Positions 47,207 through 58,849 of a stretch of 64,000 nt of DNA are shown here, in pieces. The DNA comes from Cymbidium sinense (taxonomy: Eukaryota; Streptophyta; Magnoliopsida; Asparagales; Orchidaceae), in the NCBI GenBank assembly GCA_021442155.1, contig JAKCPB010001424.1, forward strand, positions 1-64,000. Reading direction: 5' to 3'. Within the stretch, counting starts at the first letter, position 1; the number at the start of each line of letters is the position of its first letter. The position numbers were made by a program, and so were the translations under genes. Under the pieces are notes generated by a model. It did no database searches. It had not been told where the DNA came from and saw only the letters and a program-made list of their open reading frames with translations.

Positions 47207-48273
47207 GTGAATTTGAATTTACTTTGTTTTAAAAGCACTCGCGATGATATATGGTTATGTCATAGGAGACTATGTCATATTAACATGCACACACTCAATA
47301 AAATTGCTAAACTTGATTTAGTAGTTGGATTGCCTAAATTTAATTTTCATTCAAACTATGTTTGTGATGCATGTATTTATGTTAAGCATTCTAGAAGCTC
47401 ATTTAAAATTAAAAATATTGCTTCTACTTTTAGACCTCTAGAATTATTGCACATGGATTTATTTGGTCCAATTTGCACCACTAGCTTAGGTGGAAAAAAT
47501 TATGGTTTGGTGATTGTTGATGATTTCTCTAGATATACTTGGGTTTTATTTGTAACTTACAAAGATGATGTTTCTGGAGAATTTAGAAAGTTTTCTAAAT
47601 ATATTCAAAGAGAACAAGGCCTTTTGTTTAATAGGGTTCAAATTGATCATGTGGAGAATTTAAATATAAATTATTTGAGGATTATTGTGATGAACATGGG
47701 ATTAGACATAATTTTTTTGCACCTAGAACTCTCTAAACAAATGGAGTAGTAGAGTGAAAAAATAGAATATTAATTTAATTAAGTAGATCTATGCTTGATG
47801 AGTATAAACTGCCAAAATATTTTTAGGTAGAAGTAATAAATATTGCATGTTATGTGATGAATAGGATCTATTTTAGACCAATTTTGAAGAAGACACCCTA
47901 TGAATTGTTTTTTGGAAAGCCGCCTAAGATTGAGCACTTTCATGTATTTGGATGTAAATGCTTTATTTTAATTAATGGAAAAGAGCATTTAGGTAAGTTT
48001 GATTGCAAATCAGATGATGGTATTTTCTTAGGACACACTCTTTCTAGTAGAGCTTATAGAGTTTTCAATAAGAGAAAAGTGATTGAAGAAGAATCAATAC
48101 ATATTATTTTTGATGAAAATTTAATTGATCCCAATAGAAATGAAGTAATTGATGAACAGATTGATAATTTTAAGAAACTATCTTTAGAAAATAATGTAAA
48201 ATATAAAAATCATCCAAAGGAACTAATTATAAGAGATCCTTTAAAAGGAGTTATGACCAGAAAACATAGTTGA
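47207..48273 (+). pseudogene. Copia B integrase
   Basis: The frame at 47207-47749 carries the HHCC region (HRRLCHINMHTL ... YVCDAC, about 47260-47375), LELLHMDLFGP (first Asp), VDDFSRYTWVLFVTYKDDV, and VQIDHVEN where the family has ..TDHGGEF; the GG pair is lost but the Asp is kept. A shift follows, with LEQMEK-like residues and AAATGGAGTAGTAGAG (GVVE region, about 47738). The second frame, 47854-48273, holds the C-terminal KTPYELFFGKPP, HVFGCKCFI, KSDDGIFLGH and YRVFNKR blocks. The order and spacing are right for a copia integrase. Confidence 0.87.
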
Positions 48274-49830
48274 GAGGTTGTAGATCATTCAGCATTTTTA
48301 TCCAAGGCTGAACTTAAAAATTTAGAAGAAGCATTAAAAGGTAACTTTTGGATTATTGCTATGGAAGTGGAGTTGAATCAATTTGTAAGAAATGATGTTT
48401 AGGAATTAGTCCAAAGACCCCAAGATCAAAATATCATTAAAACAAAATGGGTCCTTAGTAATAAGCTAGATGATTTAGGTTATATTGCTAGAAATAAAGC
48501 TAGATTAGTTGTACAAGGGTACACACAAGTTGAAGGTATAGATTTTGAAGAATCTTTTGCACCCGTAGGAAGACTAGAAGTTATTAGGTTACTCCTTATT
48601 TATGCTTATTTTAGGGATTTTAAACATTTTCAAATGGATGTCAAGAGTGCATTTTTTAATGGATTTATTGACTAAGATGTATTTGTAGAGCAAACACCTA
48701 GATTTGAGACCCTTGATTATCCAAATCTTATGTATAAATTAAAGAAAGCCTTATATGGTCTAAATTAGGCTCCTTGTGCTTGGTATGATAGGTTAAGTAA
48801 CTACTTGATAAATCATGGATTTAGAAAGGGTAGAGAAGATACCACCTTATTCCTTTAAGAGCATAGATGATGATTTGATTATGGTACAAGTGTATGTACT
48901 TGACATATTATTTGGATGTACAAATGAATCTTTGTGCCATGAGTTCTCATCTTTGATGTCTAAAGAGTTTGAAAATAGTATGATGGGAGAACTTAATTTT
49001 CCTTATGTCTTTAAGTGAAGCAACAAACAAATGGCACATTCATCTATCAAACTAAGTACACAAATGAATTGCTTGAGAGGTTTGACATGAAAGGATTTAA
49101 ATCTAGAAAAACTCCTATGAGCCCATCTACAAAATTGGATTTAGATGAATTAGGAAAATTTGTTTATAAAAAACTTTATAGGAGTATGATAGGTTCAGTT
49201 TTATACCTTGTTCCTAGTACGCTTGATATTATGTTTACTATTTATTGGTGTGCTCATTTTCTGGCCAAACTGAAAGAATCTCATTTAATAACAATCAAGT
49301 GTATCTTTCAGTATTTTATAGGCCCTATTATGTTAGGTTTATGGTATCCTAAATATTCTTTATCATGTGATTTTGTTGGTTATTCTGATGTTAATTTTGT
49401 TGGAAGTAAAATAAATTGAAAAACCACATCAGGCACATGCCAATTTTTAAGAACATCGCTTGTGTCTTAGTCATCCATGAAGCAAAATTTAGCAGCTTAT
49501 CCATATTTGAGCAGGTACATAACATAGTTTTATTACTCAAGTCTTTTAGTTAAAACAACAATTAAAAGATTTTGGTATTAAGCAAGATCACATTGTAGTT
49601 CGGTGTTATACTAGTGCTATTAGTTTGACCAAAATCTATCATGCACTTAATGAACCAAGCATATAGAAATTAGACATCATTTTATTAGGGATCATGTTTT
49701 GAAAGGTGATGTTAATATTAATTTCATTAGTATTGATTTACAAATTGCAAATATTTTTACAAAACCATTACTAGAAGAACATTTTTGTACTTTAAGATGC
49801 ATGCTTGGAATGTTAGATCCTAATATTTAA
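48274..49830 (+). pseudogene. Copia B reverse transcriptase and RNase H
   Basis: Blocks in order: [20 protein letters not shown] (48439 on), [34 protein letters not shown] with its Asp at 48637-48639, then stops in FID*DVFVEQ and LYGLN*AP (the second is Gln in the family). The active-site YVDD reads YVLD (48893-48904), losing one catalytic Asp. After another stop come TNGTFIYQTKYTNELL, MSPSTKLD, RSMIGSVLYL and the RNase H start FVGYSDV. The terminal region ends IANIFTKPLLEEHF and a TAA at about 49828. Confidence 0.87.
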
Positions 49831-49866
49831 AATTATATGTAGTTTGTTCTCACTTTTTGATGTTGT

Positions 49867-49882
49867 CAAAAGGGGGAGAAGA
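49867..49882 (+). other. Internal polypurine tract, copia B
   Basis: CAAAAGGGGGAGAAGA just after the pol stop, identical in context to the tract at 43109. Confidence 0.7.
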
Positions 49883-50055
49883 GTAAAATGTTGGTTAGCA
49901 TTAAGTATATTTCATGCATACATTTAGGGGGAGCAACATTATTAATCTCTTATGCTAAAATTTTTTTAGAAGAAAATTTTCTTTCAAAAATTATGTTGAA
50001 TGGTCAATTTTGCACCTTCATCAAAATCAAAACCCAACATTAGTTTGTCATCATC

Positions 50056-50069
50056 AAAAAGGGGGAGAT
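50056..50069 (+). other. LTR-proximal polypurine tract, copia B
   Basis: AAAAAGGGGGAGAT directly before TGTTGGC of the 3' LTR, in the usual position for the plus-strand primer. Confidence 0.85.
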
Positions 50070-50553
50070 TGTTGGCTTAATGAGCCTCATGTTCAATGTG
50101 ATTAATTTTGATGATAACAAACGAATGCTTGGATGTTCTAATGTATATTTTATGTGTTTCAAATATATTAATTGCTAATTACATATCCAAAACATCTCAC
50201 AATATGTTTGAGGAAATTATAATAATAGAAGAATGAAAGATAGATCAAAATGGATAATGTGAAGCTCAAGATAAAATATTTTATGTTATATGCATTTATA
50301 ACTCTCTTAGAAATTCATATGAGTTCATTGGCATGAATCAATTTGCTCACAACTTAACATATTATTTTTATTTATTTTACATAATTATAATAAGGATAAT
50401 TTATATATATCTCTGACTAATTAACAATTAATTATATGTTTCATACATAACATTTCAAATGTCAAAATAATAAATGATAATAAATCATGACTATTAAGCA
50501 TAATTAGTTTAAATACTTAATATAATTAAATATTTTAATTTAATTTTAAGGTT
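50070..50553 (+). repeat. Truncated 3' LTR, copia B
   Basis: Matches the first about 460 bases of the LTR at 36537, including TGTTGGCTTAATGAGCC, then switches at AATTTTAAGGTT to TTAGGGTTTAGGG. The LTR TATA box and U5 are missing. Confidence 0.9.
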
Positions 50554-53437
50554 TTAGGGTTTAGGGTTTAGGGTTTAGTTTATTATTTTGGGTCTAGGGT
50601 TTTAGGGTTTGTTTATGGTTTAGTGTTTAAGGTTTTTTTGGGTTTAGGGTTTAGGGCTTAGGGTTTAGGATTTAAGCTTTAGGGTATAGGGTTTTAGGGT
50701 TTAGGTTTAGGGTTTAGGGTTTAGGGATTAGGGTTTAGGGTTTAGGGTTTTAGGGTTTATAGTTTAGGGTTTAGGGTTCAGAGTTTCAGGTTTAGGGTTA
50801 GAGATTTTTTCCTCTTTTATTTTTCTATTTTTTATTTTTTAAAATTAAGTAAACTCATAGGTTTAGGTTTATTTAGTTTGTTTTTTATTTATTTTAGTTT
50901 ATTTTATTTTTTATTATGATTTAAGTTTATTTTTATTTTTATTTTGGTTTAGTTTATTTATTTTAGTTTATGTTTTCTATTTTGGTTTATCTTTTAGGTT
51001 TAGGTTTAGGTTTAGCCTTATTTCTTAGTTTAGTTTTATTTTTATTTTATTTTTTAGGTTTAGGTTTTTTTTTTTTTTTAAGTTTAAGTTTAGGCTTTTA
51101 TTTTATTATTTTTGTGTTAAGTTTTAGGTTTTTATTTTTGGTTTATTTTTAGGTTTTGTTTTTTAGTTTAGGTTTTGGTTTATTTTTAGGTTATTTTATT
51201 TTATTTAGTTTAGGTTTAGGTTTATTTTATTTTAGGTTTAGGTTTAGGTTTTATTAATTTATTTTTTCTTAGGTTTTATTTTAGGTTTATCATTTAGGTT
51301 TAGGTTTTTTATTTAGTTTTTATTTTATTTATTTTAGGTTTATTTTATTATTATTTTAGGTTTAGTTTTTATTTTATTTAGGTTTTTTATTTTTTATGTT
51401 TAGGTGTATTTGGTTTAAGTGTTTAGGCTTATTTTGTAATTTATTTAGTTACTTTAGGTTTTGGTTTAGGATTTGGGGCTTAGGGTTTAGGTTTAGGTTT
51501 AGCATTTAGGTTTAAGGTTTAACATTTAGGGTTTTAGGGTTTAGGGTTTAGGGTTAGGATTTTGGGATTAGGAATTTTTAGGGTTTAGTGCTTAGTGTTT
51601 AGCATTGTAGGTTTAGGTTTTAAGATTTACGGTTTAGGGTTTAGGGTTTAGGGTGATTTTAAAAAAAAAATTTAAGTCAACTGGTAGGTTTAGGTTTATT
51701 TAATTTATCTACTTTATCTTTTATTTATTTTAGTTTATTTTATTTTTTTGCTTATGTTTATTTTTTATTTTTATTTAGTTTTATTTATTTATTTTAGTTT
51801 ATTTTTTATGTTTATATTTAGGTTTAGGCATATTTTTTAGTTGAGATTTTTTTTTTTTGACTTTTAGGTTTAGGTTTTATTTTTTATTTTTAGGTTTAGG
51901 TTTAGGTTTTTATTTTATTTTTTTAGGTTTTATTTTTGGTTTATTTTTAGGTTTTTTTTGTTTAGGTTTAAGTTTATTTTGATTTTATTTTATTTTATCT
52001 AGCTTAGGTTTAGGTTTAGGTTTAGTTTATTTTAGGATTAGGTTTAGGTTTTATTTATTTTAATTTAGTTTATTTTTGTTTAGGTTTAGGTTTATTTTCT
52101 TTTGTTTATTTTATTTTTATTTTATGTTTTTGTTTTTTTAGGTTAGGGCTTAGGTTTTATTTTTTATTTAGTTTTAGGTTTTATTTTAAGGTTTATTTTT
52201 TAGGTTCAGGTTTTTATTTACATTCTATTTTATTTTATTTTATGATTATTTTATATTTATTATTCATTTAGTTTATATTTTGTTTGAGCTTTTTATTCCT
52301 AGGTTTATTTTATTTTTTTTTGTTTTGTTTAAGTTTTATTTATTTTATTTTGGTTTATTTTTATTAGTTTATTTTATTTTATTTTAAGGTTTAGGTTTAG
52401 GTATTAGTTTAGTTTTTATTTTATTTTATTAAGGTTTAAGTTTTTTTATTTGTTTTATTTTTAGGTTTTTTTTTAATTTAGATTTAGCTTTTTAGGTTTT
52501 TAGGATCCAGGGCATAAGGTCTATGATTTAGGGTTTAAGGTTTAGGGTTCAGGGTTTTAGGGTTTAGGGTTTTAAGGTTTAGGTTTTAGGGTTAGGGTTT
52601 AGGTTTTAGGGTTTAGGGTTTAGTTCTTAAGCTTTAGGGTTTAGGGTTTTGAGGGTTGAGGGTTAGCTTAGGATTTAGGGTTAGTTTAGGGTTATGGCTT
52701 TAGGCTTTAGGGTTTATTATTTTTAGGATTTAGGGTTTAAGATTTATGGTTAGTTTATGGTTTAGGGTTTAGGGCTGTACAGTTAATTTATGGTTTTGGG
52801 TTTGGGTTAGGGTCTAGGGTTAGTTAGGGTTTAGGATTTAAGGCTTAGGCTTTAGAGTTTAGGGTTTTTTAGGGTTTAGGGTTTAGGGTTTAGGGTTTAG
52901 GGTTTTTTTAGGATTTTTTTCAAATTAAGTAAACTGATAGGTTTATGTTTTATTTAGTTTATTTTTGATTCATTTTATTTTATTTTATTTTTTATTTTTA
53001 TTTAGGTTTATCTTTTTATTTAGATTAGTTTATTTATTTTAGGTTTATTTATTTTAGTTTAGGTATTTTTATTTTAGTTTATTTTTTAGGTTTAGTTTAG
53101 GTTTATTTTTATTTTTTAGTTTAGTTTTATTTTTATATTTTTTTTAGGTTTAAGTTTTATTTTTTATTTTTAGGTTTTGGTTTAGGTTTTTATTTTATTT
53201 TTTTAGGTTAAGGTTTTAATCCTTTATTTAAGGTTTATTTATAGGTTTTTTTATGTTTAGGTTTCGGTTTATTTTTAGTTTATTTTATTTTATTTGGTTT
53301 AGGGTTTAGGTTTATTTTATTTTAGGTTTTGGGTTTAGGTTTCATTTATTTTAGTTTAGTTTATTTTAGTTTCAGTTTATGTTTATTTTATTTTATTTAT
53401 TTTAGGTTTAGTTTTTATTTATTTTTTATTTTATTTA
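50554..53437 (+). repeat. Telomere-like block B
   Basis: G-rich TTTAGGG at 50554-50800, junction motif at 50841-50880, T/A-rich DNA, G-rich at 51470-51655, a second junction at about 51660, T/A-rich DNA, G-rich at 52490-52915 (five clean units at about 52871-52904), a third junction at 52921-52960, then T/A-rich to the gypsy fragment. This is the clearest view of the repeating G-rich / junction / T-rich order. Confidence 0.9.
50841..50880 (+). repeat. Conserved junction motif (exemplar)
   Basis: AAATTAAGTAAACTCATAGG followed by TTTAGGTTTATTTAGTTTGT. Near-identical junctions occur at 52921, 56136, 57880, 59578 and 62139. Confidence 0.8.
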
Positions 53438-55711
53438 GGTTTTGTGCCACCATCCTTCAAGATCTTGATAAAGTGGAAACCCACGCATAACACATTGCAA
53501 TAATCTAGACTCCGGTTGCAACATGGGTGGTCGTAATGCAATCGCTATTCTCAGCTTTTTCATTAAGAATTGGTCAAATGTTGCATTTGATTGGTACGTC
53601 GAACTGCCCAACAATTTGGTGAAGACTTTTTATTGAGTTGGAGCACCTCTTCATCAAGAGGTTTGCTGAAACTCAGCCGAGGGTAATTGTAGGCGACCTC
53701 ATTATAGAGAAATAGAAACTCAATGAGTCCCTTGTTGACTACATTATCAGGTGGCTCAAGCTGAGCATGAAATCTGAACCATAACTATCTAAACAACATG
53801 GCTTTGATATTCTTCTCAAGAATATCCAAGGCCTGGTCACCTTCATGCTTAAGGGATTTACCATCAAAATATTCGAGAAATTAATCAACAAAGCAGCTAG
53901 CATACAAGAGGAAGCTAAATAATTGCTCTTTCGTGACCAATCATCTTGCCAAGCTGTTGAGAAGAAGCTGTTGTGTCGTGGACGAGGGAAGCAGCCAACC
54001 AGAGTTTAGTATGAGAGACTACGAGCTCAGCAACCTCCTTTGCCACCTTTTATTCCACCACCTCAGCCATCATACCAGCCACCACAGTTGCCACAATGAT
54101 CATTTCCCCCACCTTAGCAGCCTACCCACTAGGGGTATTCATATCCATCACCAGGTAGCTACTTTCCACCTACTCTTGCTGATAGATTGAATAAACCATA
54201 TTCATTCAGGAGGGAGGTAGTTAGAAAATCTTTAAGAATCTCTTAAAGAAACTTGACTTTCAGTTACAAGAGCTTGAGAGGCCGGAAGAAGTCACCAAGA
54301 GCGATAATCCTAGCTATTGCCCCTACCATCGAATGTTAGGCCATGTCATAGAGGATTGTATCGCTTTTAAGGACTAACTTGAGTGCAACTATAAGTTATG
54401 AGCCAAAGTTATCCCTAAGGAACACTTATTAGAACAACCATCTAGTTCTATTAGAGTAATCCTTGCGGATACTTGCAATCCTCTTAAGACCAAAGAAAGT
54501 TATGATATCTCCCTATCCCAAACCTCTAAGAAGATCATTTCTAAAATCAAGAAGCTCTCCTTACAGGTGCCTGAAGTATATCAAACCTCCAACACCAAGG
54601 AAGGTTTGTTAGTTACAAAAGGACAAGTTTGGGAGGGTGACAGCCTAGTAGCAGTAGCAGGGATAGTCTGATAGTGCAACCACCGTCTGAGTCCAGTACT
54701 CCCTCCACCGTGGCAACTACCATCTCTTCTATTTGCTCCTATTCTATAGGAAGGAGCATTGTACCTATGGATAAGGGCACTAAATCTCTTACTCTGCTTA
54801 CTTTACTTGATTATTATCATATACCTCCACCCAAAAAGAAATTAATTAATAAAGCTAATTCTGCTTATATATTGGTTTCAGTAAGCAGATAGCCCCTCCA
54901 TAAGATGTTCCACCCATGGATACGCTTATGGAGGACCAAGCTAAAGTTGATTACATTTTCTTAACTCACCTTAGAAAGTTTCTAGATAAGTTAAGCATAT
55001 ACGACACCATTCTCTTATCCAAAGAGATGAGAAAATCAATAATCAAGGCCTTACTTTATTTATAGAAATGCTTAGCTCAGCTGACCACTATTAAAGAGGA
55101 GGCATGCCACTCAAAAGACATCTTAAGAGTTACATTCAGTGATGAAAACTTACTCCTAGGAATGATCGAGCATAACCTCCTCTTTATATTATAGTGGATG
55201 TTGGCAGATATAGGCTATCTAGAGTTCTGGTTGACCCAAGTGTATCATTCAAAAATATGAGTCTAAGAACCCTTGCCTACTTGAGGATCGACATCTCTAA
55301 ACTCCAAATAGAAGGAATGATGTTAAGAGGATTCAATGAATAAGACGAGAAGGCCTTATGGTGTTTATTTTTAGATGTATGGGCAGGGGGGGACACCAAA
55401 CATATCGTAGGGGAGGAGGTACTTTTGAGGTGATTGGGTACAACATTGAGGTATGATGTACTATCTCAAAAGATAGAGGCATCACCCTACAATTGACCTA
55501 ATCACGTCATAAGGACTCCTAAGGCACGATGGGTCTTCGAATGTACTTGACATTTTTCCCCTACTTTACATGGATTAATAAGTAGGGTTTATATTAAATA
55601 GGTTCTTAAGTTCCCTATGGAGGCAAGCCTCCATAGTTAATTACATCTTAGGAAATGAAATTTTCTAAGAATACTCTCAATTAAAGTAGACAATTATCAT
55701 CTCAAAAGATT
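53438..55711 (+). mobile_element. Ty3/gypsy gag-protease fragment, copy 2
   Basis: Starts at CCACCATCCTTCAAGAT, as copy 1 does. The gag region (VAFDWYVELPNNLV, HLFIKRFAETQP, LNESLVDYI.RW, about 53575-53760) is followed by a Pro/His-rich spacer and KRREVVRKSLRIS-like and RPEEVTKSDNPSYCPYHRML blocks (54200-54350, with the Cys intact). Relative to copy 1, about 270 bases are missing at about 54872. It continues into a protease-like region: RVLVDPSVSFKNMSLRTLAY (about 55217-55276), where the family has VD.GSS. It ends at about 55711, where GRP sequence starts. Confidence 0.8.
55200..55360 (+). pseudogene. Gypsy protease-like segment
   Basis: VLVDPSVSFKNMSLRTL and IDISKLQIEGMMLRGFNE resemble the retropepsin segment of plant gypsy polyproteins (V+VD.GSS.N++.L.TL ... 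++ .. ++.GF.G). The catalytic Asp is present, but the usual Gly-Ser after it is not. A stop follows GFNE. Only copy 2 contains this region. Confidence 0.65.
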
Positions 55712-55812
55712 TTAAGGTTAGACTATCAAAAGTCTCCACCTTCGCCTCCATCGCCTAATCTAGAATGAGCCTATTTGACGGTGATGTTCCTACCGTTAAG
55801 GTTCTGCCCATT
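55712..55812 (-). pseudogene. Short GRP fragment, copy 6
   Basis: Only the first part of the GRP block (sense: NGQNLNGRNITVK, stop, AQSRL, then GDGGEGG) is present, between gypsy sequence and TTCTTAAGGTTTAGG. Gln of ITV(N/K)Q is a TAG here, as in copy 8. The Gly-rich tail and UTR are replaced by gypsy DNA. Confidence 0.8.
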
Positions 55813-57117
55813 CTTAAGGTTTAGGTTTGGGTTTAGGTTTATTAGCTTTTAAGGTTTATGTTTATTTTTTTATTTATTTAGTTACTTTAGGTTGAGGTTT
55901 AGGGTTTACATTTTAGTGTTTAGGGTTTGGGGGTTTGTGGTTTAGGTTTAATATTTGGGGATTATGGTTTAGTTTAGGGTGTTTATGCTTTAGGTTTAGG
56001 GTTTATTAGGGTTTGTGGTTTAGGGTTTAGGTTTGGTTTAGGTTTAGGATTAGTGGTTTAGGGTTTAGTGGATTTGTTTAGGTTTTAAGGTTTAGATTTA
56101 GGGGTTTAGGGTTTAGGATTTTTGAGGTTTTTTATTTAAATGAAGTAAACCCATAGGTTTAGGTTTATTTTTTATTTTATTTATTTTAGTTTATTTTATT
56201 TTAATTTTAATTTATGTTTGTTTTTTCTTTTATTTATAGTTTATTTATTTTAGGTTCATTTATTTTAGTTTAGGGTTTTATTTTAGTTTATTTTAGGTTT
56301 AGGTTTAGGTTTAAGCTCTTTAGTTGATATTTATTTTTATTTTATTTTTTAGGTTTAGGTTTTATTTTTTATTTTTAGGTATAGGTTTTATTTTTAATTT
56401 TTAGCTTTAGGTTTACATTTTTATTTTATATTTTAGGTTTATGTTTAGGTTTTAGGTTTTCATTTAGGTTTAATTTTAGGTTTTATTTTCTAGTTTAGGA
56501 TTAGATTTATTTTTCATTTATTTTATTTTATTTAGGGTTTAGGTTTAAATTATTTTAAGTTTAGGGTTTTGGTTTTATTTTTTTTTATTTATTTAGGTTT
56601 TATTTTAGGTTTATTTTATAGGTTTTAGGTTTTCATTTTATTTTATTTTATTTTTTATATTAGGTTTAGTTTTATTTTATTTATGTTTTATTTTTTTTTA
56701 GTTTAGTTTAGGTTTTTTTATTTATTTTATTTTAGTTTCTTTTTATTTTAGTTTCTTTTTAGATATAGGTTTTAGTTTAGGTTTCTATTTTATTTCATTA
56801 TTTTATTTTATTTTGGATTATGTTCTTTTATTTATTATATTTTTCAAGTTTTATTTAGTTTAGGATTAGCCTTTTAACTTATTCGGGTTTTAGGTTTAGG
56901 GTTTAGACTTAATTAAGGGTTTTGAGTTTAGGGTTTAAGGTTTGGGGTGAGCTGTTTAGGTTTAGGGTTTGTGGGTTTAGTTTTTTGGGTTTAGGGTTTT
57001 ATGATTTAGGGTTTATGGTTTGGGGTTTTTGAGGTTTAGGGTTTAGGGTTTAGAGTTTAAGGTTTAGGTTTAGGGTTTAGGTTTAGTTTAGGATTTAGGG
57101 TTTTGGCCTTTTTCTTT
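55813..57117 (+). repeat. Telomere-like block
   Basis: G-rich 55813-56125, junction 56136-56175 (AATGAAGTAAACCCATAGG), T/A-rich to 56880, G-rich 56880-57110. No genes seen. Confidence 0.9.
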
Positions 57118-57603
57118 TAACAGAGAACAAATTCAGATTCAGCATTTCTTTTTTCTTATTTCGTCAACTAAGTAATACATCAAGTTCTATAAGACATAAG
57201 TGATGACATAGATCAAAAATGAGCATGCATAGAGCAAATTAAAGACCCTAGATAACTAGAACCATCTTTACTATAAAGGCACAGTTCCATAAGCAGCATA
57301 TTGGATCGATTATTCTTCAGTTTGTCTAGTTCCCATCAGAACCACCCTAGCCTCTTGAGTAATAGGATCCACCATCATATCCCTGATCTCTCCGTCCGCC
57401 ACCACTATGGTTGTAACCTCCGTCGCTCCTTCTGCCTCCATAACCACCACTACTTTGACCACCACCTCCATATCCACCAGTAGCTCCATTTCCCCCACCG
57501 TCACTGTGATAATCACCACCTCCACCATCGCCTCTTTCTCTAGATCTAGATTGAGCCTGTTTGACAGTGATGTTCTTGTCATCAAGGTTCTGCCCATTCT
57601 TAG
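57118..57603 (-). pseudogene. GRP 3'-end fragment, copy 7 (best preserved)
   Basis: The minus strand from about 57598 reads in one frame NGQNLDDKNITVKQAQSRSR, then a Gly-rich tail with GGYGGGGQSSGGYGG and RRSDGGYNHSGGG, ending YYSRG, stop, GGSDGN, stop (about 57325). This is the last beta strand of an RRM plus the C-terminal tail of a plant GRP7/8-like protein. The tail is about 90 residues. The one internal stop is TAG, where copy 8 has CAG. The 3' UTR runs to 57118. The RRM's RNP1 and RNP2 are absent, so it cannot bind RNA as the full protein would. Confidence 0.88.
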
Positions 57604-58849
57604 GGTTTAGGTTTAGGTTTGTTAGGTTTTGTGATATAAGTATATTATTTAATTACTTTAGTTTATTTTAGGGTTTGGGGTTTAAGTTTTGGGTTTAGGG
57701 TTAGGGTTTAGGGTTTAGGGTTTAGGGTTTAGGGTTTAGTGTTTATGGTTTAGGGTTTATGGTTTTAGGGTTTATGCTTTTAAGGTTTAGGGTTTAGGAT
57801 TAGGGTTTAGGGTTTAGGGTTAATTTTAGGGTTTAGCGTTTAGGATTTAGGATTTAGAGTTTAGGGTTTTTTTTAAAAAAAATTAAGTAAATCGATAAGT
57901 TTAGACTTACTTAGTGTATTTTATATTTATTTTAGTTTATTTATTTTTTATTTTTATTTATGTTTATTTTTATTTTTATTTAGTTTAGTTTTAATTTTTT
58001 ATGTTTATTTATTTTCATTTAGGTTTTTATTTTAGTTTATTTTTTATTTTAGGTATTTTTAGCTTTAAGTTTATTTTAGAGTTTTATTTTTTTAATTTTT
58101 AAGTTTAAGTTTTATTTTTTATTTTAGGTTAGTTTGCATTTTATTTTATTTTTAAGTTTAGGTTTTCTTTTATTTTAGGTTTATTTTTAAATTTTATTTT
58201 TTAGTTTAGTTTTAGGTTTTTTTTTAGTTTATTTTATTTTATTTACGGTTTAATTTTATGTATAGGTTTAATATATTTAAGTTTAGAGTTTAGGTTTATT
58301 TTTTTATTTATTTTTTAGGTTTATTTTTTTTTTAGGTTTAGGTTTATTTAGTTTTATTTTATTTTTTTCTCTATTTTATTTTTTTATTTTAGGTTTATCT
58401 TTAATTTATTTAGGTTTTATTTTTTTTAGTTTAGTTTTAGTTATTATTTATTTTTTTTAACTTAGTTTTTATTTATTTATTTTAATTTCTTTTTAGGTTT
58501 AGGTTTAGGTTTAGGTTTTAGTTTAGGTTATCATTTTATATTGTTTTTTTATTTTGGTTTAGGTTCTTTTCTTTATTTTATTTTTAGCTTTTATTTAGTT
58601 TAGGTTTAGCTTTTTAGCATTTTAGGGTTTAGGGTTTAAGGTTTAAGGTTCAGGGTTTACGGTTACTTTAGGGTTTAAGGTTTGGGGTGTAGGGTTTATA
58701 GTTTAGGGTTTAGCTTTTTGGGTTTAGAGTTTGAAAGTTAAGGTTTTATGGTTTGGGGTTTTTAGGAATTTGTGTTTAGGGTTTAGGGTTTAGGTTTTAG
58801 GTCTAGAGTTCAAGTTTTAGTGTAGGGTTTAGGATTTTTGGTTTTTTTT
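57604..58849 (+). repeat. Telomere-like block
   Basis: Contains the cleanest TTTAGGG run in the window (about six units at 57691-57740). Junction motif at 57876-57915, T/A-rich DNA, then G-rich 58620-58845. Confidence 0.9.

Larger units (their letters stand above)
46427..50553 (+). mobile_element. Ty1/copia element B, no 5' LTR
   Basis: A duplicate of element A from the gag acidic run onward, with fewer internal losses. It ends in polypurine tracts and a 3' LTR fragment broken at the same base as that of A. The spacing between matching points in A and B is about 6.7 kb. No 5' LTR or primer site precedes it, so it arose by segmental duplication rather than by its own insertion. Confidence 0.88.

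Noticed and set aside
50554..50800. True chromosome end (telomere)
   Set aside because: Repeats are degenerate, interspersed with elements, and sequence continues on both sides; interstitial arrays instead.
57118..57603. Functional GRP gene
   Set aside because: RNP1/RNP2 part of the RRM, start codon and promoter are missing, and the tail has an internal stop.
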